In this document: one piece after another, positions 37,149 to 46,461 of the stretch
How the letters are laid out: every line of letters begins with the position of its first letter
Numbering within the stretch: the first letter of the stretch is position 1
From: Flavobacteriales bacterium
GTDB taxonomy: Bacteria > Bacteroidota > Bacteroidia > Flavobacteriales_D > Crocinitomicaceae
NCBI GenBank assembly: GCA_947462255.1
Contig: CANHOA010000011.1
Coordinates: 1 to 64,000 of the forward strand
Reading direction: 5' to 3'
Length of the DNA stretch: 64,000 nt
Translations under genes and position numbers: made by a program
Notes under the pieces: generated by a model
The model's input: only the letters and a program-made list of their open reading frames with translations
Databases searched by the model: none
Told to the model about the DNA's origin: nothing

Positions 37149-37685
37149 TTACTTAATCTCTTTTTTATCAATTTCGACAAATCCAGTATTTTTCAGTATT
37201 TCATCAATATCCTTTTCACTAGAATTAAGGTTGTCTGACATTCTTATTTCCATTACAAAACGATCATCGGTAGTCCTCGGGTCAGGGTTTTGAGCTGGCA
37301 TCCCGGGCAATGTTTTATTGGCTAATAAGTAGGTAATTGCCATGCCGTGAGCAGCACAAAGAACTGTAAATTCGAAAGTTACAGGAACAAAAGCCAACAT
37401 ATTTTCCAAATAACTAAAGTTTGGCTTCCCACCTATGTTCATTGGCCAATCTGTTACCATGAAGAAACGCATTCCTACTGTGGCCAGCATTAAACCCGTT
37501 AGGCCATATAAAAAAGCCATAATTCCTAAGCGAGTATTTTTAATGCCAATTATGGGGTCAATTCCGTGGATCGGAAATGGGCTAAATACCTCCGCTATTT
37601 TTATTCCTTTTGACACAAGTACTTTAGCGCCGTCTTTTAGCACTTCCTCGTCATCGTACATAACATAAATTACTTTCTCTGCCAT
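37149..37685 (-). CDS. actD: Alternative complex III subunit ActD (DUF3341)
   Basis: A 178-residue protein with a small soluble N-terminal part (about 1-55, containing SPFPIHGIDPIIGIKNTRLG, a family signature) and two membrane helices near 55-75 and 95-120. It is a DUF3341 structural subunit of alternative complex III. It lies 14 bases after actC. Confidence 0.93.
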   Translation of the reverse strand: MAEKVIYVMYDDEEVLKDGAKVLVSKGIKIAEVFSPFPIHGIDPIIGIKNTRLGIMAFLYGLTGLMLATVGMRFFMVTDWPMNIGGKPNFSYLENMLAFVPVTFEFTVLCAAHGMAITYLLANKTLPGMPAQNPDPRTTDDRFVMEIRMSDNLNSSEKDIDEILKNTGFVEIDKKEIK

Positions 37686-37699
37686 CTCGATATTGCGTA

Positions 37700-39088
37700 T
37701 TAATGGTGTTTATGATAATCTGGTGCCTCCTTATAAGACTGCCCCGAACCTTTTAAAATTGTTTTAATTTCATTAAGTGCCAACACTGGAAAATACCTTG
37801 CAAACAATAAAAAGAAGACAAAGAAAATACCAATAGTGCCAATATATACCCCGATATCAATATGACTCGGATAATGCATGCTCCAAGCAGAAGGTAAATA
37901 ATCCCTATGAATTGACGTAACGATGATTACATATCGCTCAAACCACATCCCTATATTTACAACAATGGAGATAAAGAAAGTAAATAGCAAGCTTCTTCTT
38001 AATTTTCTAATCCACATGAGCTGAGGAGAAATAACATTACACGTCATCATCGACCAATATGCCCACCAATATGGTCCCGTAGCTCTGTTTAAAAATGCAT
38101 ATGCTTCATATTCAACCCCCGAATACCATGAAATAAATAATTCAGTAATGTAAGCTGTACCAACGATAGAACCCGTTACCATAATAACGATATTCATATA
38201 CTCAACATGTTTTGTATGGATATAAGCCTCTAAGCCCATAGCCTTTCTCATTACTAACAAAAGAGTTTGCACCATGGCGAATCCAGAAAAAACAGCTCCC
38301 GCAACAAAATACGGAGGGAAAATAGTCGTATGCCAACCTGGTACAATAGACGTAGCAAAATCGAAAGATACAATTGAGTGAACAGAGAATACGAGTGGCG
38401 TTGCAAGTCCGGCCAATACCAGAGAAACCGTCTCAAACCTATTCCAATGCTTTGCTCTACCTGACCAACCAAATGATAATATAGAATACATCTTTTTAGA
38501 TACAGGCTTTTTAGCGCGGTCACGAATGGTTGCAAAATCCGGGATAAGACCAATATACCAAAATACTAAGGATACGGATAAATATGTTGAAATAGCGAAT
38601 ACATCCCACAGTAAGGGAGAGTTAAAGTTTACCCATAAAGAACCAAATTGATTTGGAAGAGGAAGTACCCAATATCCTACCCACAAACGACCCATGTGAA
38701 TCAATGGGAAGAGACCAGCCATAAATACGGCGAAAATAGTCATTGCTTCTGCAGAACGATTAATTGCCATTCTCCATTTTTGCCTAAATAAAAGTAAAAC
38801 TGCGGAAATTAAAGTGCCTGCGTGACCAATACCAACCCACCAAACAAAATTCGTGATATCCCATGCCCAACCTATCGTTTTGTTTAATCCCCAAACTCCA
38901 ATTCCTGTTCCCAATAAATAAACGATACAACCAATTCCGTATAAAGCAATTATTAGCGCAATGCCAAATAAAATATACCACATTCGTGGCGCTTTATCTT
39001 CGATAGGTCGACATACGTCTTCTGTTACATCGTGGTAACTTTTGTGACCTAGTATAAGTGGTTCTCTAATCGCTGCTTCTTTTTGCAT
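37700..39088 (-). CDS. actC: Alternative complex III subunit ActC (NrfD-like)
   Basis: A 462-residue polytopic protein of the NrfD/PsrC family, with about ten helices; the quinol site of alternative complex III lies in this subunit type. Conserved pieces include WWVGIGHAGTLISAVLLLFRQ and FDFATSIVPGWHTTIFPPYF. It is 17 bases after actB. NrfD-family proteins also occur in formate and polysulfide reductases, but the gene order fixes it as ActC. Confidence 0.95.
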   Translation of the reverse strand: MQKEAAIREPLILGHKSYHDVTEDVCRPIEDKAPRMWYILFGIALIIALYGIGCIVYLLGTGIGVWGLNKTIGWAWDITNFVWWVGIGHAGTLISAVLLLFRQKWRMAINRSAEAMTIFAVFMAGLFPLIHMGRLWVGYWVLPLPNQFGSLWVNFNSPLLWDVFAISTYLSVSLVFWYIGLIPDFATIRDRAKKPVSKKMYSILSFGWSGRAKHWNRFETVSLVLAGLATPLVFSVHSIVSFDFATSIVPGWHTTIFPPYFVAGAVFSGFAMVQTLLLVMRKAMGLEAYIHTKHVEYMNIVIMVTGSIVGTAYITELFISWYSGVEYEAYAFLNRATGPYWWAYWSMMTCNVISPQLMWIRKLRRSLLFTFFISIVVNIGMWFERYVIIVTSIHRDYLPSAWSMHYPSHIDIGVYIGTIGIFFVFFLLFARYFPVLALNEIKTILKGSGQSYKEAPDYHKHH

Positions 39089-39105
39089 GCTATATCAATT
39101 TACTA

Positions 39106-42100
39106 TTAATGATGCGCTTTTTTTTCTTCGTGGTGAGCAGGGGTTTTAGCTACCTGCAAACTTGCTAATAAATCATTTTCTTCATTCCTAACCTTTACTT
39201 TATACCAAACATTTGGTTTTACACCAATCTCTTCTAATGCTTGGTAAGCTCTATCGTTTTTAGAACTAGAATATACGGCGGATTTAACATCGTTCCAATC
39301 TCCAACCACAATGGCGTTAGTAGGACAGGCATCCGAACAAGCTGTGGCAAATTCACCATCTTGTATTGTTCTAGATTCTTTTTTAGCTACTAATTTTGTT
39401 GCCTGAATTCGTTGAACGCAGAAAGAACACTTCTCCATTACTCCTCGAGTTCTTACGGTAACATCTGGATTTAAAACCATTCTGCCTAGATCGTCCTGTG
39501 CAGGATTGACCTCCGTAAATTTCTTGTAAGAAGGATAGTTGAACCAATTGAATCTTCTTACTTTATAAGGACAGTTATTTGCGCAATATCGAGTTCCGAT
39601 ACAACGATTATAAGCCATTTGATTTAAGCCTTCATTACTATGTGTTGTTGCTGCAACAGGACAAACCGTTTCACAAGGCGCATGATTACAATGATGACAC
39701 ATCATCGGCATATGAATCACTTTTGGATTTTCCGCAGCGATTTCCGCTTTATCATAACTAAACGTATCCTTGTCTTTTCGCTGACCTATAGTAGCTTCTT
39801 CATCAGAGGCGAAATACCGATCAATTCTCAACCAGTGCATCTCACGTCCACGTCTTACCTCATCTTTTCCAACAACAGGAACGTTGTTTTCTGATTGACA
39901 CGCTATTAAACAAGAACCACAACCGATGCAAGACGACAAGTCAACAGTCATTCCCCATCGATGACCAATTTTCTCTACCGGATGAGCATCCCAAAGGTCA
40001 AATTCGCTATTAGGAACTTCTTCATGGTGTCCTTCGCTATTTAATTTTTGAAGGGTATGTGCTGGATTATATGCTTCCTTTCCTTTTTGAGTAAATATTG
40101 GCAAGGTTGTTTCACGAACGATGGAATGTCTTGCCATCACTGTGTGATGAATTTGAGTGGCTGCAATCGAATAGCTTCCTTCCTCTTTTGAAAGCTTACC
40201 AATAACATCATAGTTTAAACAACCGTTTTCATTAGAAACAAATCGGAAAACATTTACTCCAATAGGTTTTAATGTCCCGTTAGCGTCTACTGCATGACCG
40301 CCGTATTCTTTCGTTTGGAAGGCTGCTTTTCCGATAACCTCCCCGTTTGCTCCACGTCCATATCCAACTGCAATACCTATTGTTTTTAACGCTTGGCCTG
40401 GCAATGGATATACTGGAAGGGTTACTTTATTTCCATTTACAGTAACTGTTGCTAGACTTAATCCGTGCTCTTGATCATACGTAGTAACAAACCCTTGGCT
40501 TTTCATTTCAACCGGATTCATTGTAATGTAATTATCCCAAGTCGCCTTTGTTATTGGATCTGGCATTTCTTGAAGCCAAGGATTATTGGCCTGACGACCG
40601 TCACCAATGGCACTTTTTTGATATAAAATAACTTCTAGGTCGCTTGAAGCTGGCAAATTAGTTACGTTACCCTCTTTAAACGCTGTTAATGTATTCACTT
40701 CACCAGTTATAGCCTCACAACTATTATGTGTAGAATAAGCGAAATCTCCCATTGGGAAACGCTTTTCATAATTTTCTTTCACTAGGTTGTAGGCCGTTTG
40801 CGAATCTTTGCCTAAACGAATTGATTTTCCAGCCCAAACGGAAAACGTTTCAATAATTGATGCTGTATCGTGAAGTGGGCGAATCGTTGGCTGCGCTATT
40901 GCGTAATGATTATTTGTAGGCATATAGTCAGCCCAGGTCTCTAAAGCATGATGATCAGGACAAATATATGTACATAAACTTGCTGTTTCGTCTGAATAAG
41001 CAGCAAAAGAAATTGATGTTTTAATATTTTTTAGGGCTTTTCCAAAAGCTTCGCCATTAGGTAAAGAATAAACAGGATTTACTCCTAAAAACATAAGGGC
41101 ATCTGGACCTTTTCCTGAAATGACATCGGCTGCCAAAGTAATTACTTTTGCATCATCCGATTTAAATAACTTGAGGTCATTGCTTAAGTCGATGGTTGTA
41201 CCATAGGCTCCCAACAACTGATTTAATTGATTGGTTAATAATTGCAGACCCGTATTATTTGAACCACAAACCACCAATGACTTAGCTTTAGAACTCTTTA
41301 AAGATAAAAGTGCTTGATCAGCAATTTTCTTCGTCGCGCTATCCAAATCAGATTTTACAGCACATTTTCCGTTAAGACCTTTAATTAAATAGGATAAAAC
41401 AGCTGCATATTCGGACGGCTTTGCCATGGCTCTATAATCAGCATTAGATCCTGCCAACGACATAAACGATTCAAATTGAAAATGCTTTGACATCGATTTT
41501 GAATCTGGATTTCTCGTTAATCCGTATTGCTTTGTATATTCAGTAGCTAACAACCAAGTGCCTAAAAAATCAGCGCCGATGCTAACAATAGTTTGCGCTT
41601 TCGAGAAATTATAACTTGGGATAACTGCTGCACCAAAATTTTGAGCGTTTGCATTTCGAATAGCTGAATAAGAAACCGCATCATATTGAATGTGATTGAA
41701 TGTCTGACCATTAGCACTCAAAGTCATAGACATATCATTGATTTGCTTTTGAAGCGTAGGGCTAATGATAGTGTTCGAAAGTAATGTTACGGACTTTGCA
41801 CTTTTTAAAGACTTAGTAATTGAGCCATCAACAGTTGCCCATGATACCGAATTTCCTTTTTCCATCGGGCCCGTTAAACGTGCGCTGTCGTATAAACCTA
41901 AAATGGAAGCAATAATTTGAGGGTTTACAGCACCTTTTGTTAAACCAAAGTCTTTGTTTCCTTTAATAAAAATTGGGCGACCTTCTCTTGTTTTTACTAG
42001 AATACTAGCATAAGAAGAACCATCATAATAAGTTGAAGCGTACCATGTCGGCATGCCTGGCGTAACATGTTCCGGCTTCACAACATATGGAACAGCCTTT

Positions 42101-42321
42101 GTTACAGGCGCCTCACAAGCAGCTAATGTTGCAGCGGCAACAGAGAAGCCTAAAAACTTTAAAAAATCTCTTCTTCCCGTCGAGGTTTCGTCTAAATTAT
42201 CGCTTGATAAAAAAGCTTCTACCGTTTGTTGAGAAGGAAACTCGTTCTCTTTATGCTTAATAAACTCAGGTGTTTCCTTTAGTTCTTCAAGACCTTTCCA
42301 ATATTTTCTTGCCATTCCCAT
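39106..42321 (-). CDS. actB: Alternative complex III subunit ActB (molybdopterin-like + Fe-S)
   Basis: A 1071-residue protein. A twin-arginine signal RRDFLKF (Arg50-Arg51) leads to a lipobox-like LAAC (Cys69). A large region related to molybdopterin oxidoreductases (about 75-780) is followed by a ferredoxin-like part with four Cys clusters (CIGCGSCLIAC; CHHCNHAPCETVC; CIGTRYCANNCPY; CSFC and CSDACP). In characterised ACIII the molybdopterin domain carries no cofactor. The subunit faces the periplasm and transfers electrons between ActC and ActA. Exported by Tat, whose TatA gene is at 26607. Confidence 0.95.
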   Translation of the reverse strand: MGMARKYWKGLEELKETPEFIKHKENEFPSQQTVEAFLSSDNLDETSTGRRDFLKFLGFSVAAATLAACEAPVTKAVPYVVKPEHVTPGMPTWYASTYYDGSSYASILVKTREGRPIFIKGNKDFGLTKGAVNPQIIASILGLYDSARLTGPMEKGNSVSWATVDGSITKSLKSAKSVTLLSNTIISPTLQKQINDMSMTLSANGQTFNHIQYDAVSYSAIRNANAQNFGAAVIPSYNFSKAQTIVSIGADFLGTWLLATEYTKQYGLTRNPDSKSMSKHFQFESFMSLAGSNADYRAMAKPSEYAAVLSYLIKGLNGKCAVKSDLDSATKKIADQALLSLKSSKAKSLVVCGSNNTGLQLLTNQLNQLLGAYGTTIDLSNDLKLFKSDDAKVITLAADVISGKGPDALMFLGVNPVYSLPNGEAFGKALKNIKTSISFAAYSDETASLCTYICPDHHALETWADYMPTNNHYAIAQPTIRPLHDTASIIETFSVWAGKSIRLGKDSQTAYNLVKENYEKRFPMGDFAYSTHNSCEAITGEVNTLTAFKEGNVTNLPASSDLEVILYQKSAIGDGRQANNPWLQEMPDPITKATWDNYITMNPVEMKSQGFVTTYDQEHGLSLATVTVNGNKVTLPVYPLPGQALKTIGIAVGYGRGANGEVIGKAAFQTKEYGGHAVDANGTLKPIGVNVFRFVSNENGCLNYDVIGKLSKEEGSYSIAATQIHHTVMARHSIVRETTLPIFTQKGKEAYNPAHTLQKLNSEGHHEEVPNSEFDLWDAHPVEKIGHRWGMTVDLSSCIGCGSCLIACQSENNVPVVGKDEVRRGREMHWLRIDRYFASDEEATIGQRKDKDTFSYDKAEIAAENPKVIHMPMMCHHCNHAPCETVCPVAATTHSNEGLNQMAYNRCIGTRYCANNCPYKVRRFNWFNYPSYKKFTEVNPAQDDLGRMVLNPDVTVRTRGVMEKCSFCVQRIQATKLVAKKESRTIQDGEFATACSDACPTNAIVVGDWNDVKSAVYSSSKNDRAYQALEEIGVKPNVWYKVKVRNEENDLLASLQVAKTPAHHEEKKAHH

Positions 42322-42345
42322 GTTTTTCTGACTATGACCTAATTA

Positions 42346-43680
42346 TTAATAATGACATTTCGCACATTCCCAACCGCCTAATTCACTCACGGTTACCTTA
42401 CCATCCTTTAGATACTTTTTGTACAATGATTTATCATTATCTCTCAATCGACGATGAATCTCATCATAATACCCATTTTTACCATCTCCTAAAGAGACTT
42501 CTTTAGCACCATGACACTCTATACACCAACCCATAGTTAATGTGGGTTTAGACAATTTTATATTACCCTCTATTTTATTTAGCTCTTCAACTGGCTGTAC
42601 CTTAACTGCTTCAGACATTTTTGTCATATCACCATGGCACTGCTTACAATCTATCCCTCCCACAACTACGTGCTGAGAATGGTTAAAATATACGTGGTCT
42701 GGTAAAACGTGCACTTTATTCCATAAGATTGGCTTGGTGTTTCCTGTATATTTTCCTGAACCAGTTGGATCGTAACCTGCGGCTGAATAAATTTTCTTTA
42801 CTTCTGCAGCATAAGGCTTGCCCTCACCGTTTATTTGCTTGTGACAATTCATACAAACATTTACAGTGGGTATGCCTGCTGATTTAGATTTCGTAACAGA
42901 ATTATGGCAATACTTACAATCTATTCCATTAACACCCGCGTGCTTGTCGTGCGGAAATGCAATAGGTTGGGATGGCTGATAATTTTCAACAACATTGATG
43001 CGGCCAAGCCCTTGGAAAAGAGTAACAATTAACGATAAAAATATAACAAGCGTCCCAAGACCTACAGGCAATCTATATTTCCAAGCCCAAGCTTTAAATT
43101 CTTCGGTATAGGTTAGGTTATCATTAGGAGTGCTTTCACCTGTAGATATTTTTAACTGACGCCTTACCCCACCAACTGATAATATAATAATAATAAACAT
43201 TGTGCTTAAAATGATCCACAACCAAGTGTTACCTCCTTCTTCGGAAGAGGCAGGATCCACGTCAACTACTGGAGCTCCATTTGCTGGGCCCGCAGTGGCA
43301 GGGTCTGGCTGCGCATCAACCCAATCTAAAATCTCATCGATTTGAACTTTTGAAAGCTCTGGAAAAGCATTCATTGCAGTGGCAGACCATTTAGAAACGC
43401 CCGCAGCATAAGGGTCGTTTGCGGCTGCCGTTTGCCAATTATTTACCCATTGGTAAATCGAACCTTCTTTTGCTCCGCCAGTAGACCATTTTTGACGAGC
43501 TTGGAATAGTTTTGGACCGGTGCCATTCTTGTGAGGTTGGTGACAGCTTGAACATTTAGCCTTAAAGTTGCCCCCTCCATCTGCAAATGATATGCTTGGG
43601 GAAAGAAAAACAAGCAAAGAAAAAACAAAGATAAACTTTGAAGGCATACGTTTAATCTTCTGAATATTAGATATTTTCAT
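42346..43680 (-). CDS. actA: Alternative complex III multihaem cytochrome ActA
   Basis: A 444-residue c-type cytochrome, first gene of the act-cox operon. Signal/anchor at about 13-33, one haem site CSSCHQ (C43, C46, H47) in an N-terminal class I domain, two membrane helices (about 155-175 and 207-228), then five more sites: CKYCH, CMNCH, CKQCH, CIECH and CAKCH. Six CxxCH motifs in total, one more than a plain pentahaem ActA. It accepts electrons from ActB in the periplasm. Confidence 0.93.
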   Translation of the reverse strand: MKISNIQKIKRMPSKFIFVFSLLVFLSPSISFADGGGNFKAKCSSCHQPHKNGTGPKLFQARQKWSTGGAKEGSIYQWVNNWQTAAANDPYAAGVSKWSATAMNAFPELSKVQIDEILDWVDAQPDPATAGPANGAPVVDVDPASSEEGGNTWLWIILSTMFIIIILSVGGVRRQLKISTGESTPNDNLTYTEEFKAWAWKYRLPVGLGTLVIFLSLIVTLFQGLGRINVVENYQPSQPIAFPHDKHAGVNGIDCKYCHNSVTKSKSAGIPTVNVCMNCHKQINGEGKPYAAEVKKIYSAAGYDPTGSGKYTGNTKPILWNKVHVLPDHVYFNHSQHVVVGGIDCKQCHGDMTKMSEAVKVQPVEELNKIEGNIKLSKPTLTMGWCIECHGAKEVSLGDGKNGYYDEIHRRLRDNDKSLYKKYLKDGKVTVSELGGWECAKCHY

Positions 43681-43738
43681 GAAAAAAGTTACTAAATTCT
43701 TACCTTAAAAATGCTTTAAAAATGCATTTTATCGCTTG

Positions 43739-43746
43739 CAAAATTA
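43739..43746 (-). promoter_or_regulatory. -7 promoter box of the act-cox operon
   Basis: TAATTTTG on the minus strand, 58 bases before the actA ATG at 43680. A TTG (43771-43769) lies 22 bases upstream, slightly wider than the ideal spacing. Confidence 0.45.
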
Positions 43747-43764
43747 GGCAAATAGTGTTGTTTC

Positions 43765-43782
43765 ATGACAATTTTATGACAA
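43765..43782 (-). repeat. Tandem 7-base repeat in the act-cox promoter
   Basis: TTGTCAT occurs twice on the minus strand (43782-43776 and 43771-43765), 11 bases apart, one helical turn, upstream of and overlapping the proposed -33 element. This is the spacing expected for two copies of a protein bound on one face; no regulator is known from the sequence. Confidence 0.45.
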
Positions 43783-43864
43783 AAAAACTTTAATTTAAAA
43801 TCATTCTAAATAAGGAGCGGAGAAATAGCAATTAAATACCCTTGCTTGTAACAAACAATATTGC

Positions 43865-43872
43865 TATTTTTG
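43865..43872 (+). promoter_or_regulatory. Promoter of the gene at 43889
   Basis: TATTTTTG fits the -7 consensus; TTG at 43842-43844 precedes it by 20 bases. The leader would be about 10 bases. Confidence 0.6.
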
Positions 43873-43888
43873 TATTAAACTAATAAAT

Positions 43889-44260
43889 ATGAATCCTTAC
43901 GTGCTCATTATGTTTTTGCTTGTTTCTTTTAACTGGAATGCACAAATTACAATTAGCGGCAACGAGGGGATTTCACCACTTGTAACAAACTATAAAGAGG
44001 AGTGGAATGCTATGCCAGGCTATCGTTTACAAATATGTTTTGACAATAACAAAAGCATAGTCGATGAGGCAAAAAAAAAATTCTTACTTCTATATCCTAA
44101 AATAAATACGTACATGGTATTTGAAGATCCAAACTTCAATTTAATGGTTGGGGATTTCAGAACGTTAATTGCGGCGGAAAAAATTAAATTAAAAATTCAA
44201 GGGGAATTTACAGTAAGTATTATTCACAAAGCAATTATTAAGCTGCCAAGAATAGACTAG
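43889..44260 (+). CDS. Small secreted SPOR-like protein
   Basis: A 123-residue protein with a signal peptide (about 1-18, ending NWNAQ). The remaining part, GYRLQICFDNNKSIVDEAKK to DPNFNLMVGDFRT, has the beta-alpha-beta pattern of a sporulation-related (SPOR) peptidoglycan-binding repeat. Similar single-domain secreted proteins are common in Flavobacteriales. It ends 4 bases before the convergent thiL. Role beyond possible wall binding is unknown. Confidence 0.75.
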   Translation: MNPYVLIMFLLVSFNWNAQITISGNEGISPLVTNYKEEWNAMPGYRLQICFDNNKSIVDEAKKKFLLLYPKINTYMVFEDPNFNLMVGDFRTLIAAEKIKLKIQGEFTVSIIHKAIIKLPRID

Positions 44261-44264
44261 TTGA

Positions 44265-45293
44265 TTATTGCCAACCTTGTGCTTTTAGCGGGATTAATTC
44301 GCCATTGGCATCAATTAAGTGCTTGCCATCTTCTTGAGCAGTCATGTATCCAATGGGTGTAAAGCTTGGATTGCCGGCTATCTTATCAAAATCAATTTGT
44401 GCCACAGTAAACAGCAACTCGTAATCTTCTCCGCCATTTAGCGCACAAGTAGTAGGCGAAATATTAAAATCAATCGCAGTAATTTTCGTTAGATCGTCCA
44501 TTGGGATTTTCTCTTCAAAGAGTTGGCAACCCAATTTACTTTTTTCACAAAGATGAAACAAGTCTGAGGCTAGGCCATCCGAAATATCAATCATGGAAGT
44601 CGGAACAATGCCTAAATTGTCCAGCAACTCTACAACATCTATTCTTGCCTCTGGTTTTAATTGCCTTTTAATCAAGGCGTCAAACCCATCTAATTCTGGC
44701 TGAACGACAGGGTTAACTTTAAATACTTCGTTCTCCCTTTCTAATATCTGCAGGCCCAAATAAGACGCGCCCAAAGTGCCTGAAACCATGATTATATCAT
44801 TTGCTTTTGCACCAGAACGAAGCGTAATCTTGTTGCTTTCTACTCGGCCCACTGCCGAAATAGAAATAACTAATCCGGAAACAGAAGAACTCATATCGCC
44901 ACCAACCAAGTCAACATGAAAATCATCACAGGCTAAATTTATTCCATCATACAATTCGTCAAGTGCCTCTACTGGAAATTTACTCGAAACAGCTATTGAC
45001 ACTGTAATTTGTTCAGCCTTTCCGTTCATCGCGCAAATATCTGATATACCTATAGAAACCGCCTTATATCCTAAATGCTTTAGCGGAACATACATTAAAT
45101 TAAAATGAATGCCTTCAACAAGTAAATCTGTGGTTAATAATAATGACTCTTTATCACTAAGCTCAATGATAGCCGAATCATCACCCACACCTAATACTGT
45201 ATGGGGATTAGTTAAGCTAAGATTATTCGTTAAACGTTCGATTAAGCCAAATTTACCAATCGATTCGATAGTAGATGTTTTTCTGTTTGACAT
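44265..45293 (-). CDS. thiL: Thiamine-monophosphate kinase
   Basis: A 342-residue enzyme that phosphorylates thiamine monophosphate to thiamine diphosphate. GVGDDSAII, DLLVEGIHF, GYKAVSIGISDI and DLVGGDMSSS are ATP/Mg motifs of the PurM-like fold; MIDISDGLASDL and GGEDYELLF lie in the C-terminal half. No TPP-riboswitch sequence was recognised before it. A possible -7 box TAATTTTG is at 45347-45354. Confidence 0.96.
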   Translation of the reverse strand: MSNRKTSTIESIGKFGLIERLTNNLSLTNPHTVLGVGDDSAIIELSDKESLLLTTDLLVEGIHFNLMYVPLKHLGYKAVSIGISDICAMNGKAEQITVSIAVSSKFPVEALDELYDGINLACDDFHVDLVGGDMSSSVSGLVISISAVGRVESNKITLRSGAKANDIIMVSGTLGASYLGLQILERENEVFKVNPVVQPELDGFDALIKRQLKPEARIDVVELLDNLGIVPTSMIDISDGLASDLFHLCEKSKLGCQLFEEKIPMDDLTKITAIDFNISPTTCALNGGEDYELLFTVAQIDFDKIAGNPSFTPIGYMTAQEDGKHLIDANGELIPLKAQGWQ

Positions 45294-45444
45294 GCTAAAG
45301 GTTAATAAAAGAGTGTGGTTCGAAATAAATAAAATAATTCCTGGAACAAAATTAACATATTTAGTTGGCTTAATTACGGCTTATATTCAACGAGGAAAAA
45401 CTGGGCTTTGTAGTTTTTAAGTAATGACTATTGCTGAATATCTT

Positions 45445-45452
45445 TATCTTTG
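45445..45452 (+). promoter_or_regulatory. -7 promoter box of the gene at 45463
   Basis: TATCTTTG, 10 bases before the ATG at 45463. No -33 TTG at the ideal distance. Confidence 0.45.
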
Positions 45453-45462
45453 AAATAAAAAC

Positions 45463-46119
45463 ATGAAACAGCTCCTTTTATTTTTTTTAATAGTGAATCA
45501 GTCGTTCTTTGCTCAGCAAGCTTCGAGTGCTAGCATATATCGAGCGCGATTTTTTATTGATAAGACACTAACGAATAAAGTACTCGTTTCAACAAGTGGT
45601 AGTCAAAACAACTTTTCAGGAAGCCTGTTTCGAATGCCATTAAATTACATTGATTCCATTAAACAAATTGTAGAACAAGGCGTCGGTAAAGAACTATATG
45701 CAGTGGCAGAGTGTCAGTATTTAAAGAAGGAAAATGGTAAGCTAAAAACCACCTATAACTCAGGACAATATGTTGGCGGATTACCGAAAGGATGCAAGAA
45801 AAAAGCGGTTTTTTCCTTCGAAAAAGATCTTTACGTCTTTTTAAAGATTCGTATCAATGCATTCCGGGGGGTTCAAATAGGAGGGGCAAACCTCAACTAT
45901 TCAAAAGTGCGACCATACGTATTTATTCGTCTAAAGGCATTTGACGAAACTAGAAAAAAGGTTTACTCCAAGAAAATACGAATATATGATTTCGAGAAAC
46001 TTGAAAGTGTTCAATATACATTGGGAAGTGTTTCTGTTCGGAATTCAGAAATAATCACGCCAGATCAAATTTGCGCGATGTTAAAAAAGACATTTTTAAA
46101 AATGTCAGAAAAAAAATAG
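45463..46119 (+). CDS. Secreted hypothetical protein
   Basis: A 218-residue protein with a signal peptide (MKQLLLFFLIVNQSFFAQ). The mature part is basic, with predicted beta strands and a KGCKKKAVFSF segment in the middle. No domain is recognised. It is a single gene between the divergent thiL and a tRNA-Gln terminator that can act in both directions. Confidence 0.65.
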   Translation: MKQLLLFFLIVNQSFFAQQASSASIYRARFFIDKTLTNKVLVSTSGSQNNFSGSLFRMPLNYIDSIKQIVEQGVGKELYAVAECQYLKKENGKLKTTYNSGQYVGGLPKGCKKKAVFSFEKDLYVFLKIRINAFRGVQIGGANLNYSKVRPYVFIRLKAFDETRKKVYSKKIRIYDFEKLESVQYTLGSVSVRNSEIITPDQICAMLKKTFLKMSEKK

Positions 46120-46193
46120 ACTTTTTTTCTTTAATATCGAGCACCTAGTGCTGTCGCTATGTAATAAAAACAAGCGTTAACGATAACAAATAA

Positions 46194-46218
46194 AAAATCC
46201 TGCCAAGAGCAGGATTTT
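46194..46218 (-). terminator. Terminator of tRNA-Gln, probably bidirectional
   Basis: A 10-base-pair stem (46194-46203 with 46209-46218) with a 5-base loop. On the minus strand it ends in a T run directly after tRNA-Gln; on the plus strand a T-rich stretch follows too, so it may also end the gene at 45463. Confidence 0.8.
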
Positions 46219-46225
46219 ATTTTTG

Positions 46226-46298
46226 TTGACCCACTAGGGCTCGAACCTAGACTCTACTGAACCAAAATCAGTTGTGTTGCCAGTTACACCATGGGTCA
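46226..46298 (-). tRNA. tRNA-Gln (UUG)
   Basis: Full cloverleaf: acceptor stem TGACCCA/TGGGTCA, anticodon stem ACTGA/TCAGT with 7-base loop TTTTGGT (anticodon TTG), and T arm with GGTTCGAGCCC-type loop. CCA is not encoded. GatA is also encoded here, in line with indirect Gln-tRNA formation, though its partners are elsewhere. Confidence 0.95.
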
Positions 46299-46308
46299 TT
46301 TAAGGTGG

Positions 46309-46316
46309 CAAATTTA
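46309..46316 (-). promoter_or_regulatory. -7 promoter box of tRNA-Gln
   Basis: TAAATTTG on the minus strand ends 10 bases before the mature tRNA 5' end, a normal distance for a tRNA promoter. No -33 TTG seen. Confidence 0.5.
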
Positions 46317-46461
46317 AGAACTTAATTTTAATTTTAAAGAAATTAGTAAAAAAGCGTGCAAAAATCTTTAAAGAATAATTTAATTAAACGAGTAATTGAA
46401 ACGTTAATATTCCTAAATTCGCAGATATTGTTAGCATAAAACACAACAAATTACAATCATT

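Noticed and set aside
39106-42321. Possible formate dehydrogenase or other molybdoenzyme
   Set aside because: Gene order with ActA, C, D, E and F and the combined Fe-S tail identify ActB of alternative complex III.
45294-45462. Possible TPP riboswitch before thiL
   Set aside because: No CUGAGA or conserved TPP core seen in this 169-base gap, only a -7 box.
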